A stretch of DNA of 64,000 nucleotides from Streptococcaceae bacterium AF77-01CM03A (GTDB taxonomy: Bacteria > Bacillota > Bacilli > Lactobacillales > Streptococcaceae), in assembly GCA_027665725.1 (NCBI GenBank), contig JAQDDS010000002.1, positions 372,001 to 436,000 on the forward strand, written 5' to 3'. This document shows, one piece after another, positions 53,415-61,766 of this stretch (positions are counted from its first letter, which is position 1; each line of letters opens with the position of its first letter). A program made the translations under genes and the position numbers. The notes under the pieces were generated by a model. It was not told where the DNA came from, did no database searches, and was given only the letters and a program-made list of their open reading frames with translations.

Positions 53415-53743
53415 TGGTTTAGAGATCATTTTAATTTTAGACTGATGACAATAATTAAATGTTTAAGGATTAACAGTAGAATCGTTAATTTTTTCAATTA
53501 AAAAAATTCTTTTTTGGTGTTTAAGGAAACTATTTAACATAATTTTTGATTAAAAGCATCATTTTAAGAGAGAAATATCTAATTTCATAATCTATAAGCA
53601 AACGCTTGCATTCCTTTATTTATTGGATTATAATAGGTTGGTATAAATCCTTCTATAATAATATTGAGAAGGTGTAGAAAGTAAGGATTTAGAATATTTG
53701 TAGTCAAAAATACAATGTTGCTTCTTACGATAGGGAGATAGAT
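53415..53743 (+). promoter_or_regulatory. Regulatory region and long leader of the ABC-2 exporter operon
   Basis: 329 bases. Promoter TTGCAT (53606-53611), 17-base spacer, TATAAT (53629-53634). AAGCAAACGCTTGCA (53596-53610) matches the cre consensus at 14 of 15 positions and overlaps the -35 box. The ~108-base leader has two exclusive pairings: CCTTCT (53649-53654) with AGAAGG (53667-53672), or TAAATCCTT (53644-53652) with AAGGATTTA (53683-53691). 53415-53590 is AT-rich and empty. Confidence 0.55.
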
Positions 53744-54736
53744 ATGGCAATGATAGAAGTGGAACATCTTCAGAAAAATTTTGTGAAGACTGTTAAGGAA
53801 CCGGGCTTGAAGGGAGCTTTGCGCTCCTTTATTCATCCTGAAAAGCAGACCTTTGAAGCGGTCAAGGATTTGACTTTTGAAGTACCCAAGGGGCAGATTC
53901 TAGGTTTTATCGGAGCTAATGGTGCTGGGAAGTCGACCACCATCAAAATGCTAACAGGGATTTTGAAACCGACATCTGGTTTTTGTCGGATTAACGGCAA
54001 GATTCCCCAGGATAATCGCCAAGATTATGTCAAGGATATTGGAGTCGTTTTCGGACAACGTACCCAGCTATGGTGGGATTTGGCCCTGCAAGAGACCTAC
54101 ACGGTTTTGAAGGAGATTTACGATGTGCCAGACTCGCTTTTCCATAAGCGTATGGACTTTTTGAATGAAGTTTTGGATTTGAAGGAATTTATCAAGGATC
54201 CTGTGCGGACTCTTTCATTGGGTCAACGGATGCGGGCGGATATTGCGGCTTCCTTGCTTCACAATCCCAAAGTTCTCTTTTTAGATGAGCCGACTATTGG
54301 TTTGGATGTGTCGGTCAAGGATAACATCCGACGTGCTATCACCCAGATTAATCAGGAGGAAGAGACAACTATTCTCTTGACTACTCACGACTTGAGCGAT
54401 ATTGAGCAACTCTGTGATCGGATTTTTATGATTGACAAGGGGCAGGAGATTTTTGATGGGACGGTGAGCCAGCTCAAGGAGACCTTTGGCAAGATGAAGA
54501 CTCTTTCCTTTGAACTGACGCCAGGTCAAAGTCATCTCCTTTCTCACTATGAAGGTTTTTCGGATATGACCATTGATAGACAAGGAAACAGCCTCAATAT
54601 TGAATTTGATAGTTCCCGCTACCAATCAGCTGATATTATCAAGCAAACCTTATCTGATTTTGAAGTCCGTGATTTGAAGATGGTGGATACGGATATTGAA
54701 GATATTATCCGTCGCTTCTATCGAAAGGAGCTCTAA
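53744..54736 (+). CDS. ABC-2 type exporter ATPase
   Basis: 330-residue ATPase of the group that pairs with two large ABC-2 permeases. Walker A GFIGANGAGKSTTIKML (about residue 62), signature RTLSLGQRMRADIAASLL, Walker B VLFLDEPTIGLDV, H-loop LLTTHDLSDIEQL. The long N-terminus (EPGLKGALRSFIHPEKQTFEAVKDL) is characteristic of this group, sometimes linked to daunorubicin-type exporters; the substrate is unknown. Stop precedes the next start by 1 base. Confidence 0.9.
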   Translation: MAMIEVEHLQKNFVKTVKEPGLKGALRSFIHPEKQTFEAVKDLTFEVPKGQILGFIGANGAGKSTTIKMLTGILKPTSGFCRINGKIPQDNRQDYVKDIGVVFGQRTQLWWDLALQETYTVLKEIYDVPDSLFHKRMDFLNEVLDLKEFIKDPVRTLSLGQRMRADIAASLLHNPKVLFLDEPTIGLDVSVKDNIRRAITQINQEEETTILLTTHDLSDIEQLCDRIFMIDKGQEIFDGTVSQLKETFGKMKTLSFELTPGQSHLLSHYEGFSDMTIDRQGNSLNIEFDSSRYQSADIIKQTLSDFEVRDLKMVDTDIEDIIRRFYRKEL

Positions 54737-54737
54737 G

Positions 54738-55556
54738 ATGGTCAAATTGTGGAGACGTTATAAACCCTTTATCAATGCAGGGATTCAGGAGTTGATTAGC
54801 TATCGAGTTAACTTTATTCTCTATCGGATTGGTGATGTCATGGGGGCTTTTGTCGCTTTCTATCTCTGGAAGGCTGTCTTTGACTCCTCCCAGGAGCCTT
54901 TGATTCAGGGCTTCAGTATGGCGGATATCACCCTCTACATCATCATGAGTTTTGTGACTAATCTTCTGACTAGGTCGGATTCTTCCTTTATGATTGGTGA
55001 TGAGGTCAAGGATGGTTCCATTATCATGCGCTTGTTGCGACCAGTGCATTTTGCAGCTTCTTACCTCTTTACGGAGCTTGGTTCCAAGTGGTTGATTTTT
55101 ATCTCTGTTGGACTGCCATTTTTAAGTGTCATTGTTTTGATGAAAATCTTATCTGGGCAAGGGATTGTAGAAGTGCTGGGACTAACTACCCTTTATCTTT
55201 TTAGCTTAACGCTGGCCTATCTGATTAACTTTTTCTTTAATATCTGCTTTGGATTTTCAGCCTTTGTATTTAAAAATCTTTGGGGGTCCAACCTACTTAA
55301 GACTTCCATAGTGGCCTTTATGTCAGGAAGTTTGATTCCCTTGGCTTTCTTTCCAAAGGTCATTTCAGATATTCTGTCCTTCTTACCTTTCTCATCCTTA
55401 ATTTACACTCCGGTCATGATTATTGTTGGGAAATACGATGCTAGTCAGATTCTTCAAGCACTTTTGCTTCAGCTTTTCTGGCTTATAGTGATGGTGGGCT
55501 TGTCTCAGTTGATTTGGAAACGAGTCCAGTCATTTATCACCATTCAGGGAGGTTAG
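54738..55556 (+). CDS. ABC-2 type permease (first subunit)
   Basis: 272-residue, six-helix permease of the ABC-2 type with RVNFILYRIGDVMGAFVAFYLW and SIVAFMSGSLIPLAFFPKVI. I chose ATG 54738 because AAAGGAG lies at its usual distance; a longer frame would run into the ATPase gene. The three genes (53744-56343) form one operon with 1-base gaps. Confidence 0.88.
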   Translation: MVKLWRRYKPFINAGIQELISYRVNFILYRIGDVMGAFVAFYLWKAVFDSSQEPLIQGFSMADITLYIIMSFVTNLLTRSDSSFMIGDEVKDGSIIMRLLRPVHFAASYLFTELGSKWLIFISVGLPFLSVIVLMKILSGQGIVEVLGLTTLYLFSLTLAYLINFFFNICFGFSAFVFKNLWGSNLLKTSIVAFMSGSLIPLAFFPKVISDILSFLPFSSLIYTPVMIIVGKYDASQILQALLLQLFWLIVMVGLSQLIWKRVQSFITIQGG

Positions 55557-55557
55557 T

Positions 55558-56343
55558 ATGAAAAAATATCAACGCATGCATCTGATTTTTATCAGACAAT
55601 ACATCAAGCAAATCATGGAATACAAGGTAGATTTTGTGGTTGGTGTGTTGGGAGTCTTCCTGACCCAAGGCTTGAACCTCTTGTTTCTCAATGTTCTCTT
55701 TCAACACATCCCCTCGCTAGAAGGTTGGACCTTTCAAGAGATTGCCTTTATCTATGGATTTTCCTTAATTCCAAAGGGATTAGATCATCTCTTTTTTGAC
55801 AATCTCTGGGCTTTAGGTCAACGACTAGTTCGAAAAGGGGAGTTTGATAAGTATCTAACTCGTCCTATTAATCCTCTCTTTCACATCCTCGTTGAGACCT
55901 TTCAGATTGATGCCCTAGGTGAGCTATTGGTAGGTGGCATTCTATTGGGAACAACAGTGACTAGCATTGCTTGGACTCTTCCAAAATTCCTGATTTTTCT
56001 AGTTTGTATTCCTTTTGCGACCTTGATTTATACTTCCTTGAAAATTGCAACAGCCAGCATCGCTTTTTGGACCAAGCAGTCAGGTGCCATGATTTACATT
56101 TTCTATATGTTTAATGATTTTGCCAAGTACCCGATTTCCATTTACAATTCGCTCCTTCGTTGGTTAATTAGCTTTATTGTACCTTTCGCCTTTACGGCCT
56201 ACTATCCTGCCAGCTATTTCTTGCAGGGCAAGGATGTAATCTTTAACATCGGAGGTTTGATGTTGATTTCCCTTGTTTTCTTTGTCATTTCCCTTAAACT
56301 TTGGGATAGGGGCTTGGATGCCTACGAAAGTGCAGGTTCGTAA
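55558..56343 (+). CDS. ABC-2 type permease (second subunit)
   Basis: 261-residue permease with six predicted helices, homologous in plan to the preceding one (YKVDFVVGVLGVFLTQGLNLLFLNVLF, YPISIYNSLLRWLISFIVPFAF). It should form a heterodimer with it. Followed by a terminator. Confidence 0.88.
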   Translation: MKKYQRMHLIFIRQYIKQIMEYKVDFVVGVLGVFLTQGLNLLFLNVLFQHIPSLEGWTFQEIAFIYGFSLIPKGLDHLFFDNLWALGQRLVRKGEFDKYLTRPINPLFHILVETFQIDALGELLVGGILLGTTVTSIAWTLPKFLIFLVCIPFATLIYTSLKIATASIAFWTKQSGAMIYIFYMFNDFAKYPISIYNSLLRWLISFIVPFAFTAYYPASYFLQGKDVIFNIGGLMLISLVFFVISLKLWDRGLDAYESAGS

Positions 56344-56356
56344 GAGGAATAATCTC

Positions 56357-56385
56357 AAAGCCTTGTCTCAGGACAGGCTTTTTTT
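56357..56385 (+). terminator. Terminator of the ABC-2 operon
   Basis: AAGCCTTGTC-TCAG-GACAGGCTT with one bulged T, then T7. Confidence 0.8.
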
Positions 56386-56425
56386 AATGGAGATGGGTTC
56401 TGTTTAAAATCCATATCTTCGGATA

Positions 56426-56467
56426 AAAATATAAATACAAACGGTTGTTTATATTTTGTGGTATAAT
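56426..56467 (+). promoter_or_regulatory. Promoter with overlapping inverted repeat, DUF6287 gene
   Basis: AAAATATAAA (56426-56435) and TTTATATTTT (56447-56456) flank CAA-ACGG-TTG, an inverted repeat ending 5 bases before TATAAT (56462-56467). Its place over the -35 zone suggests an operator. The leader to the ATG is long (about 160 bases), AT-rich and otherwise unremarkable. Confidence 0.5.
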
Positions 56468-56630
56468 GTATTGTAATAAATACTTGTTTTGATACCAATC
56501 TAGAGATGTTTTTATAGTTAATTATTCTAGAAATTTTTGCTTAGATTTTCTAAAAATTATAAAAAATCATGGATAGTAACGAATGAAGTCTCGTAAGCTT
56601 GGCTGAATATAAATCTAAAAGGAGAAAATT

Positions 56631-57530
56631 ATGAATAAGAAAGAATGGGTAAAACAATTTGAGGAGGCGAATGGTCGCAAGCCGACGGAATCAGAATTAG
56701 TAGAGGCGCATTCAACTAAAAAGCTTGCGAGAGGAGCTAGAAACATCAAAATCTATTTTGGGATAGTCATCGGTATTTTGGTTGCTCTAATCCTAGTAAG
56801 TATTTTCTCATATTCTTTGATTGGAAAGAAAGAGTCAAATCAAGCATCGTCTGCTGTTTCAACTACAGAGTCAACAAGTCAATCGTCTACAAGCCAAGGA
56901 AAAACAGATGAGACTGATAAGGATAAACAAGAGGAAATTCAGAAACTCAAGAATCAACTGACTGCTTTAGATACCAAAATTACTGAAGCAGAAGCACTTG
57001 TTAGCAAGTTGAAGAAAGAAACTACCGTTCCAAAACTAGATATTGAAGCAATCAAGAACAATGATTTGTCTAGTTTAGAAGGTACTTGGCGTAGTCAATC
57101 TGGTAATGAATACATTATTAATGATTCTGGAGAAGTACGTGCGACTTGGTTTACAAATGATCAAAAGTACGAATCTGTAGTTGGATTAAAGGTATCAAAA
57201 GGACAAGATAGTCGTAACCCTGAGACAGCGTCTATCAGTGCATGGGTAAAAGATTCTGTTGCTGGAGGATTTGTAGTAGTAGCTGTGCCAAGTGGAGTTG
57301 TTATGCAACCTGGGGATGATGGGAAGATTACGGATAAAAGCAATCATGCTGAGGAAAGACTTTTTTCTGGACAACAATATGAAGCGATGTTAATGAAACC
57401 AGAAAAGGTTTATTATCGTGTGAAACCAGATACCAGTAAACTTGAGGAAGAAGAAAAGAACTTAGCTCAACTGCAAGCAGATCGTGAAGCAATCAAATCT
57501 TCTCTAGAGTCAAAGGAAAAGAAAAACTAG
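56631..57530 (+). CDS. Membrane-anchored protein with DUF6287-like domain
   Basis: 299 residues. A short cytoplasmic N-terminus (WVKQFEEANGRKPTESELVEAH) resembles a small helical domain seen at the start of several streptococcal surface proteins; a membrane helix (IYFGIVIGILVALILVSIFSYSLI) follows. A Ser/Thr/Gln linker and coiled coil (about 100-140) lead to a beta-rich part beginning IEAIKNNDLSSLEGTWRSQSGNEYIIN, as in DUF6287, and a second coiled coil at the C-terminus. Function unknown; probably an extracellular envelope protein. AAAGGAG precedes the ATG. Confidence 0.72.
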   Translation: MNKKEWVKQFEEANGRKPTESELVEAHSTKKLARGARNIKIYFGIVIGILVALILVSIFSYSLIGKKESNQASSAVSTTESTSQSSTSQGKTDETDKDKQEEIQKLKNQLTALDTKITEAEALVSKLKKETTVPKLDIEAIKNNDLSSLEGTWRSQSGNEYIINDSGEVRATWFTNDQKYESVVGLKVSKGQDSRNPETASISAWVKDSVAGGFVVVAVPSGVVMQPGDDGKITDKSNHAEERLFSGQQYEAMLMKPEKVYYRVKPDTSKLEEEEKNLAQLQADREAIKSSLESKEKKN

Positions 57531-57570
57531 ATTGTATTCGTTTAAAAATACTGTTACAATTGGCAAAATC

Positions 57571-57598
57571 AAGAAGCCCTAATGGGCTTCTTTTTCTT
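57571..57598 (+). terminator. Terminator after the DUF6287 gene
   Basis: AAGAAGCCC-TAAT-GGGCTTCTT followed by T3C. Confidence 0.88.
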
Positions 57599-57654
57599 TT
57601 ATCACTACTATTTAACCACTTAGATAGAGATATTGACCAGATAGGCAAAAGGGC

Positions 57655-57683
57655 TTGTTCTTGAAAAATTCCTCTGCTATAAT
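57655..57683 (+). promoter_or_regulatory. Promoter of the 103-residue membrane protein gene
   Basis: TTGTTC (57655-57660), 17-base spacer, TATAAT (57678-57683). Confidence 0.7.
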
Positions 57684-57755
57684 GGTTCATGTAAGGGACA
57701 TGAGGGGTCAGTATCAGACAACTCAAGAACCCAAAAAAGAAAATGGAGACAAAAA

Positions 57756-58067
57756 ATGAAAAAATTATTGGGACTTGTATTTTTAGTAGCAGCAGCGCTA
57801 GTATTGTATTTCGGATCTGTTGGATGGCCAAGTTTTGTTAACATCTGGGCACTCTTTCCAGTAGGTCTATTTCTATTTTTCACTCTTGAAAATCTAGTCA
57901 AAAAAGATTATAAGGCCAGTCTCATGAGCTTGATTATTGCCTTTATCATCGCCAATGCCATTCTTGATATCTTGCCACTTTCAAGTGGTTTGGTTATCGG
58001 TGCAGGTGTGCTAGCTTGTGTGGGGATTGGTTTCCTCTTTCCAGAAACTAATAAGAAAGAAGCATAA
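57756..58067 (+). CDS. Small four-helix membrane protein (LiaI/LiaF-like region)
   Basis: 103 residues with four hydrophobic segments (about 3-21, 27-44, 54-72, 75-95) and a short basic tail. The arrangement resembles the LiaI/LiaF-like transmembrane domain found in cell-envelope stress proteins; that likeness is weak. ATGGAGAC lies upstream of the start. Function unknown. Confidence 0.65.
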   Translation: MKKLLGLVFLVAAALVLYFGSVGWPSFVNIWALFPVGLFLFFTLENLVKKDYKASLMSLIIAFIIANAILDILPLSSGLVIGAGVLACVGIGFLFPETNKKEA

Positions 58068-58068
58068 T

Positions 58069-58098
58069 AAAAAGTCTCGAGATTTATCGAGACTTTTT
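58069..58098. terminator. Bidirectional terminator
   Basis: AAAAGTCTCGA-GATTTA-TCGAGACTTTT serves the membrane protein gene and the convergent amidase gene. Confidence 0.9.
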
Positions 58099-58099
58099 A

Positions 58100-59785
58100 T
58101 TATTTACCTGCGTAATATTTTTGAATACCTTTGACAATCCCAGCTACCAATCTATTTTGGTAGGCATCGCTACGAATTTGTTGGTTTTCGTTGAAATTGT
58201 CCATATAACCAAGCTCTAGGAGAACAGCTGGTTTATCAGTTTCTCGAAGGACAGCAAAGCTACTTTGGAGGAGGCCAGCATCCTTAGCACCTGTTTCAGC
58301 TAGGAGTGAAGAGTGGATATCAGCAGCAAGGCGATTGCTTTCACTGATACGATCAGGGTGGTTATGCCAGTATGAATTAATCCGAGAAGGATAGCCAGGT
58401 GCTTCTTCGTAAGAATAAGTTTGGATACCAGAGCGGTTAGAAGCAGGAGCTCCACTTGCATTGAAGTGAATACTTATGAAGATATCTGAGTTAGTATTAT
58501 TGACCATTTTTGAACGTTCAGTAATAAAGTCAACATAGACATCACTATCTCTCGAAGAAAGAACGGTATAACCAAGACCTTCTAGCTCTTTTCGTAGTTT
58601 TTGATAAACTTGCATGGTTAGGTCTTTTTCCTGAGTGTTATAATAAACAGCACCAGGATCTTTACCACCGTGTCCTGGATCTAAGAAAACAGTTTTCGTA
58701 TATTTTCCTTTTTCAAATCCACGACTGATTGGTACTTCGCCAATCCATTTCCCATTACTTTGGAACTGATGAGCCTTCCCATCGATTTTACGAGTTCCTG
58801 TTACATAGACACCATTTTCATCCACATAGTAACGGGCATTGTAATAGCTGTCATCAATCCATTCACTCTTAGCCATGTAACCACCTGACTTGAGGTAGTA
58901 TGAGCCAATCCATTCACGCGCTGCATAAGCACCACCTGATTTTAAATAGAACCAGCTATTGTAGTTTTTATCAAAAATCCATTCTCTTTCAGCCATAGCC
59001 CCGCTAGCTTTTAGGTAGTAGTTACCTTGCCATTGGTTGCTTGCCATTGTGGCATCTTTGTTAAAGTAGTACCAAGTACCACCAATTTTATCCCACTTAT
59101 TTTTACTTAATTTGCCAGAACTTTGGGCATAGTACCATCTACCATCTTGTTTGACCCAAGCGCTCTCAGCCATAGCTCCACTATTTGTAAAGATATAACC
59201 ATCAAAAATGGTGTTGCTGAGCATGATTCCGTCTTTGTCAAAGTAGTACCATACACCACCAACTTTTTCCCATTTTTGCTGAGAGATTTTACCAGATGGC
59301 TTTGCATAATACCATTTATCTTTGACTTTACCCCAGCCACTATCGACCATAGCACCGCTAGAAGTTAGAATGTATCCATCGAAAATAGTATTATCAAGCA
59401 TGGTTCCATTTTTATCGAAATAGTACCATTTTCCGTGAATTTTTTTCCAATTTAGAGCTGGTTTGTTTGCTTCATAGAAGCGCCAGATGTTTTCTTCTAA
59501 GACCCAACCTTCTTTTTTGACTTCTGGAGCTTTACTTTCTTCTTTCTTAGCTGGACTAGTACTTGGGGCTGTAGTAGAAGTTGTCGGTAAGCTTGAACTT
59601 GCTTCCGTTGAAGGTGCTGTTTCCTTAGTTGAAGGCTCCTTCGTTTCGACCTTATCAGCTCTTGTAGTCTCTTGAGTTGTTTCTACCGTAGTAGTTTGTA
59701 GGTTATTTTCTTCAGCCAAAGTAGGGTTTGTTGCGAATCCTAGAAAAGTAAGCGTGATGGCACTTGCCAAGAGCGTTTTTTTCAC
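58100..59785 (-). CDS. Choline-binding N-acetylmuramoyl-L-alanine amidase (Amidase_3)
   Basis: 561-residue secreted enzyme. Signal peptide (TLLASAITLTFLGFATNPTLA), a Thr/Ser/Glu-rich spacer to about residue 92, then about ten choline-binding repeats (about 93-345; WYYFDKNGTMLDNTIFDGYI, SAWVKQDGRWYYAQSSGKLS), and an Amidase_3 zinc peptidase (about 365-561) with FLDPGHGGKDPGAV, FISIHFNASGAPAS and LLELGYMDN as the metal and catalytic residues. It cleaves the glycan-peptide bond at teichoic-acid-decorated wall. LytA differs in having an Amidase_2 domain first; here repeats come first. AGGAGATCAAAC precedes the start. The repeats imply choline-bearing teichoic acids. Confidence 0.9.
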   Translation of the reverse strand: MKKTLLASAITLTFLGFATNPTLAEENNLQTTTVETTQETTRADKVETKEPSTKETAPSTEASSSLPTTSTTAPSTSPAKKEESKAPEVKKEGWVLEENIWRFYEANKPALNWKKIHGKWYYFDKNGTMLDNTIFDGYILTSSGAMVDSGWGKVKDKWYYAKPSGKISQQKWEKVGGVWYYFDKDGIMLSNTIFDGYIFTNSGAMAESAWVKQDGRWYYAQSSGKLSKNKWDKIGGTWYYFNKDATMASNQWQGNYYLKASGAMAEREWIFDKNYNSWFYLKSGGAYAAREWIGSYYLKSGGYMAKSEWIDDSYYNARYYVDENGVYVTGTRKIDGKAHQFQSNGKWIGEVPISRGFEKGKYTKTVFLDPGHGGKDPGAVYYNTQEKDLTMQVYQKLRKELEGLGYTVLSSRDSDVYVDFITERSKMVNNTNSDIFISIHFNASGAPASNRSGIQTYSYEEAPGYPSRINSYWHNHPDRISESNRLAADIHSSLLAETGAKDAGLLQSSFAVLRETDKPAVLLELGYMDNFNENQQIRSDAYQNRLVAGIVKGIQKYYAGK

Positions 59786-59840
59786 TTGTTTGATCTCCTA
59801 TTTATTCTTTAATAATCTCTTTTTAAAATGTCATTAGAAA

Positions 59841-59883
59841 AGCACCTCATGTGGAAGAACTAGTCGCCAACTGTTGAGGTGCT
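59841..59883 (-). terminator. Terminator of the DUF3397 gene
   Basis: AGCACCTCA (59841-59849) pairs with TGAGGTGCT (59875-59883); on the minus strand TTTTC follows. Confidence 0.7.
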
Positions 59884-59897
59884 GGCAGGGTTTGGTT

Positions 59898-60251
59898 TTA
59901 TTTCAACATGAAGATTTGAACAATCATAACGATGTAGATGAGCAATGTGAGTAAAAATCCAGCTCTCCAAAAGAATTTCAGGAATTTTGGATAATAAAAA
60001 CTACGTTTTTTGCTCAAAAAGAAAAAGGCTAGAATGATGGCCAACAAAGATAAGGCTGCTCCCAAAATGGGAAGTTGATTATGGGTAAAAACCTTTCCAG
60101 TAATCAAATAGTATTCAAAAATCAGAAAAGGAAAAGCCAAATCTGCAAAGTTAATCCCCTTTTTCTTTAGCTTAAAGAATCTACTAAAGATAAAAGCCAA
60201 AGCCAAGGTTAATACCAAAAGCAAGACGGAAGCGAGTTTCATTAAAATCAT
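59898..60251 (-). CDS. DUF3397 family membrane protein
   Basis: 117 residues with four hydrophobic helices (MKLASVLLLVLTLALAFIFS; DLAFPFLIFEYYLITG; PILGAALSLLAIILAFFFL; FWRAGFLLTLLIYIVMIVQIFML). Small membrane proteins of this group are widespread in Firmicutes and not understood. There is no ribosome site; TGATACAAT lies 6 bases before the ATG at 60251, so the mRNA may be leaderless. ATG 60242 (MKLAS) is an alternative start. Confidence 0.72.
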   Translation of the reverse strand: MILMKLASVLLLVLTLALAFIFSRFFKLKKKGINFADLAFPFLIFEYYLITGKVFTHNQLPILGAALSLLAIILAFFFLSKKRSFYYPKFLKFFWRAGFLLTLLIYIVMIVQIFMLK

Positions 60252-60502
60252 AACAATATTGTATCATAAAATTTGAATAAAAGAAAAGCATATTCCTTTA
60301 TTTAACAGTGTTTTTCTAAAAATTTTTGTTTAGAAACTGATTTTTTATACTATGTCAAACATCAATGTGATTTACTTTGTAAAGTTGGAATAGTTTGAAC
60401 GTTCATTATAAATCTTTTTTATGGTGACAATAAAAAATATATATTAGTCAGGAGAGAAGAATAGTAGTAGAATGAGTAGCAAATAAAACAAAGGAGTTTC
60501 TT
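60252..60502 (+). promoter_or_regulatory. Divergent region; DAACS promoter and candidate CodY site
   Basis: TTGGAA (60385-60390), 16-base spacer, TATAAA (60407-60412). GTTTTTCTAAAAATT (60310-60324) matches the CodY box at 12 of 15 positions and sits about 60 bases upstream of the -35. On the minus strand TGATACAAT (about 60258-60266) serves the DUF3397 gene. AAAGGAG precedes the ATG at 60503. Confidence 0.5.
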
Positions 60503-61753
60503 ATGAAATTAGTTACTTTATGGTCAAAACTCTCACTAGGTATTCAATTATTGGTGGCTTTGGTCTTGGGTGTGATTGCCGCAGTCATCTGGCCACAATT
60601 TGCAGGCTTTTATCAATTTTTAGGTCAAGCCTTTATTAAATTGATCAATATGGTTATCATTCCGCTAATCTTCCCAACCATTGTAGTTGCAGTAGCTGGA
60701 GTTATCGGGAAAAAATCTTTCGGAAAAATCTTGACCAAGAGTTTGGTTTACTTTTTTGCCGTAACAACTGCCATTACTCTTTTGTTTGTATTTGCTAGTT
60801 ACTATTTAGGATTTGGTCAAGGAGTGAATATCGGTCAAACTGGTGGAAACGTTGATGGGATTGCCAACAATGTCAAGTTCAGCGAATTTTTGCTTGGTTT
60901 CATTCCATCAAATATCGTTAAATCTCTTTCAGATGGTGCTCTATTGCCAATTATCGTTTTTGCAATCTTTCTTGGTTACGGAATTGGGAATCTTAAGTCT
61001 GAGAAATCTCAGAAGATTATCGAAGGTTTCCAAATCTGGATTGAAGCCATCTACAAGATTGTTGCAGTAATTATCAAATTATCACCGATTGGAATTTTTG
61101 GCTTTATTGCCAAAGACGTTGCAACGACTGGTGTTGATAAATTGATTGGACTTGGTCAATTTGTAATTGGAACTTATTTGGCTTATGCTGTATTGGTTCT
61201 TCTTATTTTCCCTTTGATTGCTTTCTTCTTTAAAGTACCGTATTTGACAGCCTTTCGTGAAAATTGGAGTCTCTTGACTCTAGCTTTTGTTACGGGTAGT
61301 TCTAGTGTTGTCTTGCCATCCCTTCTTAAAGATTTGAAAAAACAGGGCCATGACGAGCATACAATTGATTTAGTTGTTCCTTTAGGATATACTTTTAATT
61401 TAGAAGGAGCAGCAGTTTATTTCTCAGTAGCGACAATCTTTATCGCGCATGCCTACGGCATTCAATTTTCTTTATCAAGTCTCTTGTTTACTGTTTTATT
61501 GTTGACCTTGATTGGAAAAACTGCAGCAACTGTGCCATCAGGGGCTATCGTGGTTCTATTAGCAGCAGCACCTCAACTGGGATTGCCAGTTGAAGGAGTA
61601 GCCTTAATCTTTGCAGTTGATTTCTTTGTCAATGCAGGCCGTACTATGATCAATGTTTTGGGTCAAATCTTAACAGTCAGCGTTATTGAAAAAACAGAAG
61701 GATATATTTTAGAAGAAGAAAAGGAAAGCCAATTATCAGTCAGCTTTTCTTAA
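60503..61753 (+). CDS. Dicarboxylate/amino acid:cation symporter (DAACS)
   Basis: 416-residue transporter of the GltP/SstT/DctA family with eight helices and two hairpin loops. FVTGSSSVVLPSLLKDL is the serine-rich hairpin 1, and VPLGYTFNLEGAAVYFSVATIFIA and FFVNAGRTMINVLGQ are the binding-site helices 7-8. Substrate is an acidic or neutral amino acid or dicarboxylate; the NAGRTMINVLG form does not allow me to choose. It lies 13 bases before an ATP-grasp ligase gene and forms an operon with it. Confidence 0.9.
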   Translation: MKLVTLWSKLSLGIQLLVALVLGVIAAVIWPQFAGFYQFLGQAFIKLINMVIIPLIFPTIVVAVAGVIGKKSFGKILTKSLVYFFAVTTAITLLFVFASYYLGFGQGVNIGQTGGNVDGIANNVKFSEFLLGFIPSNIVKSLSDGALLPIIVFAIFLGYGIGNLKSEKSQKIIEGFQIWIEAIYKIVAVIIKLSPIGIFGFIAKDVATTGVDKLIGLGQFVIGTYLAYAVLVLLIFPLIAFFFKVPYLTAFRENWSLLTLAFVTGSSSVVLPSLLKDLKKQGHDEHTIDLVVPLGYTFNLEGAAVYFSVATIFIAHAYGIQFSLSSLLFTVLLLTLIGKTAATVPSGAIVVLLAAAPQLGLPVEGVALIFAVDFFVNAGRTMINVLGQILTVSVIEKTEGYILEEEKESQLSVSFS

Positions 61754-61766
61754 GGAGATATGAATA

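Noticed and set aside
53585..53836. 83-codon minus-strand frame before the ABC-2 operon
   Set aside because: Crosses the promoter and start of the exporter gene, no ribosome site or family likeness.
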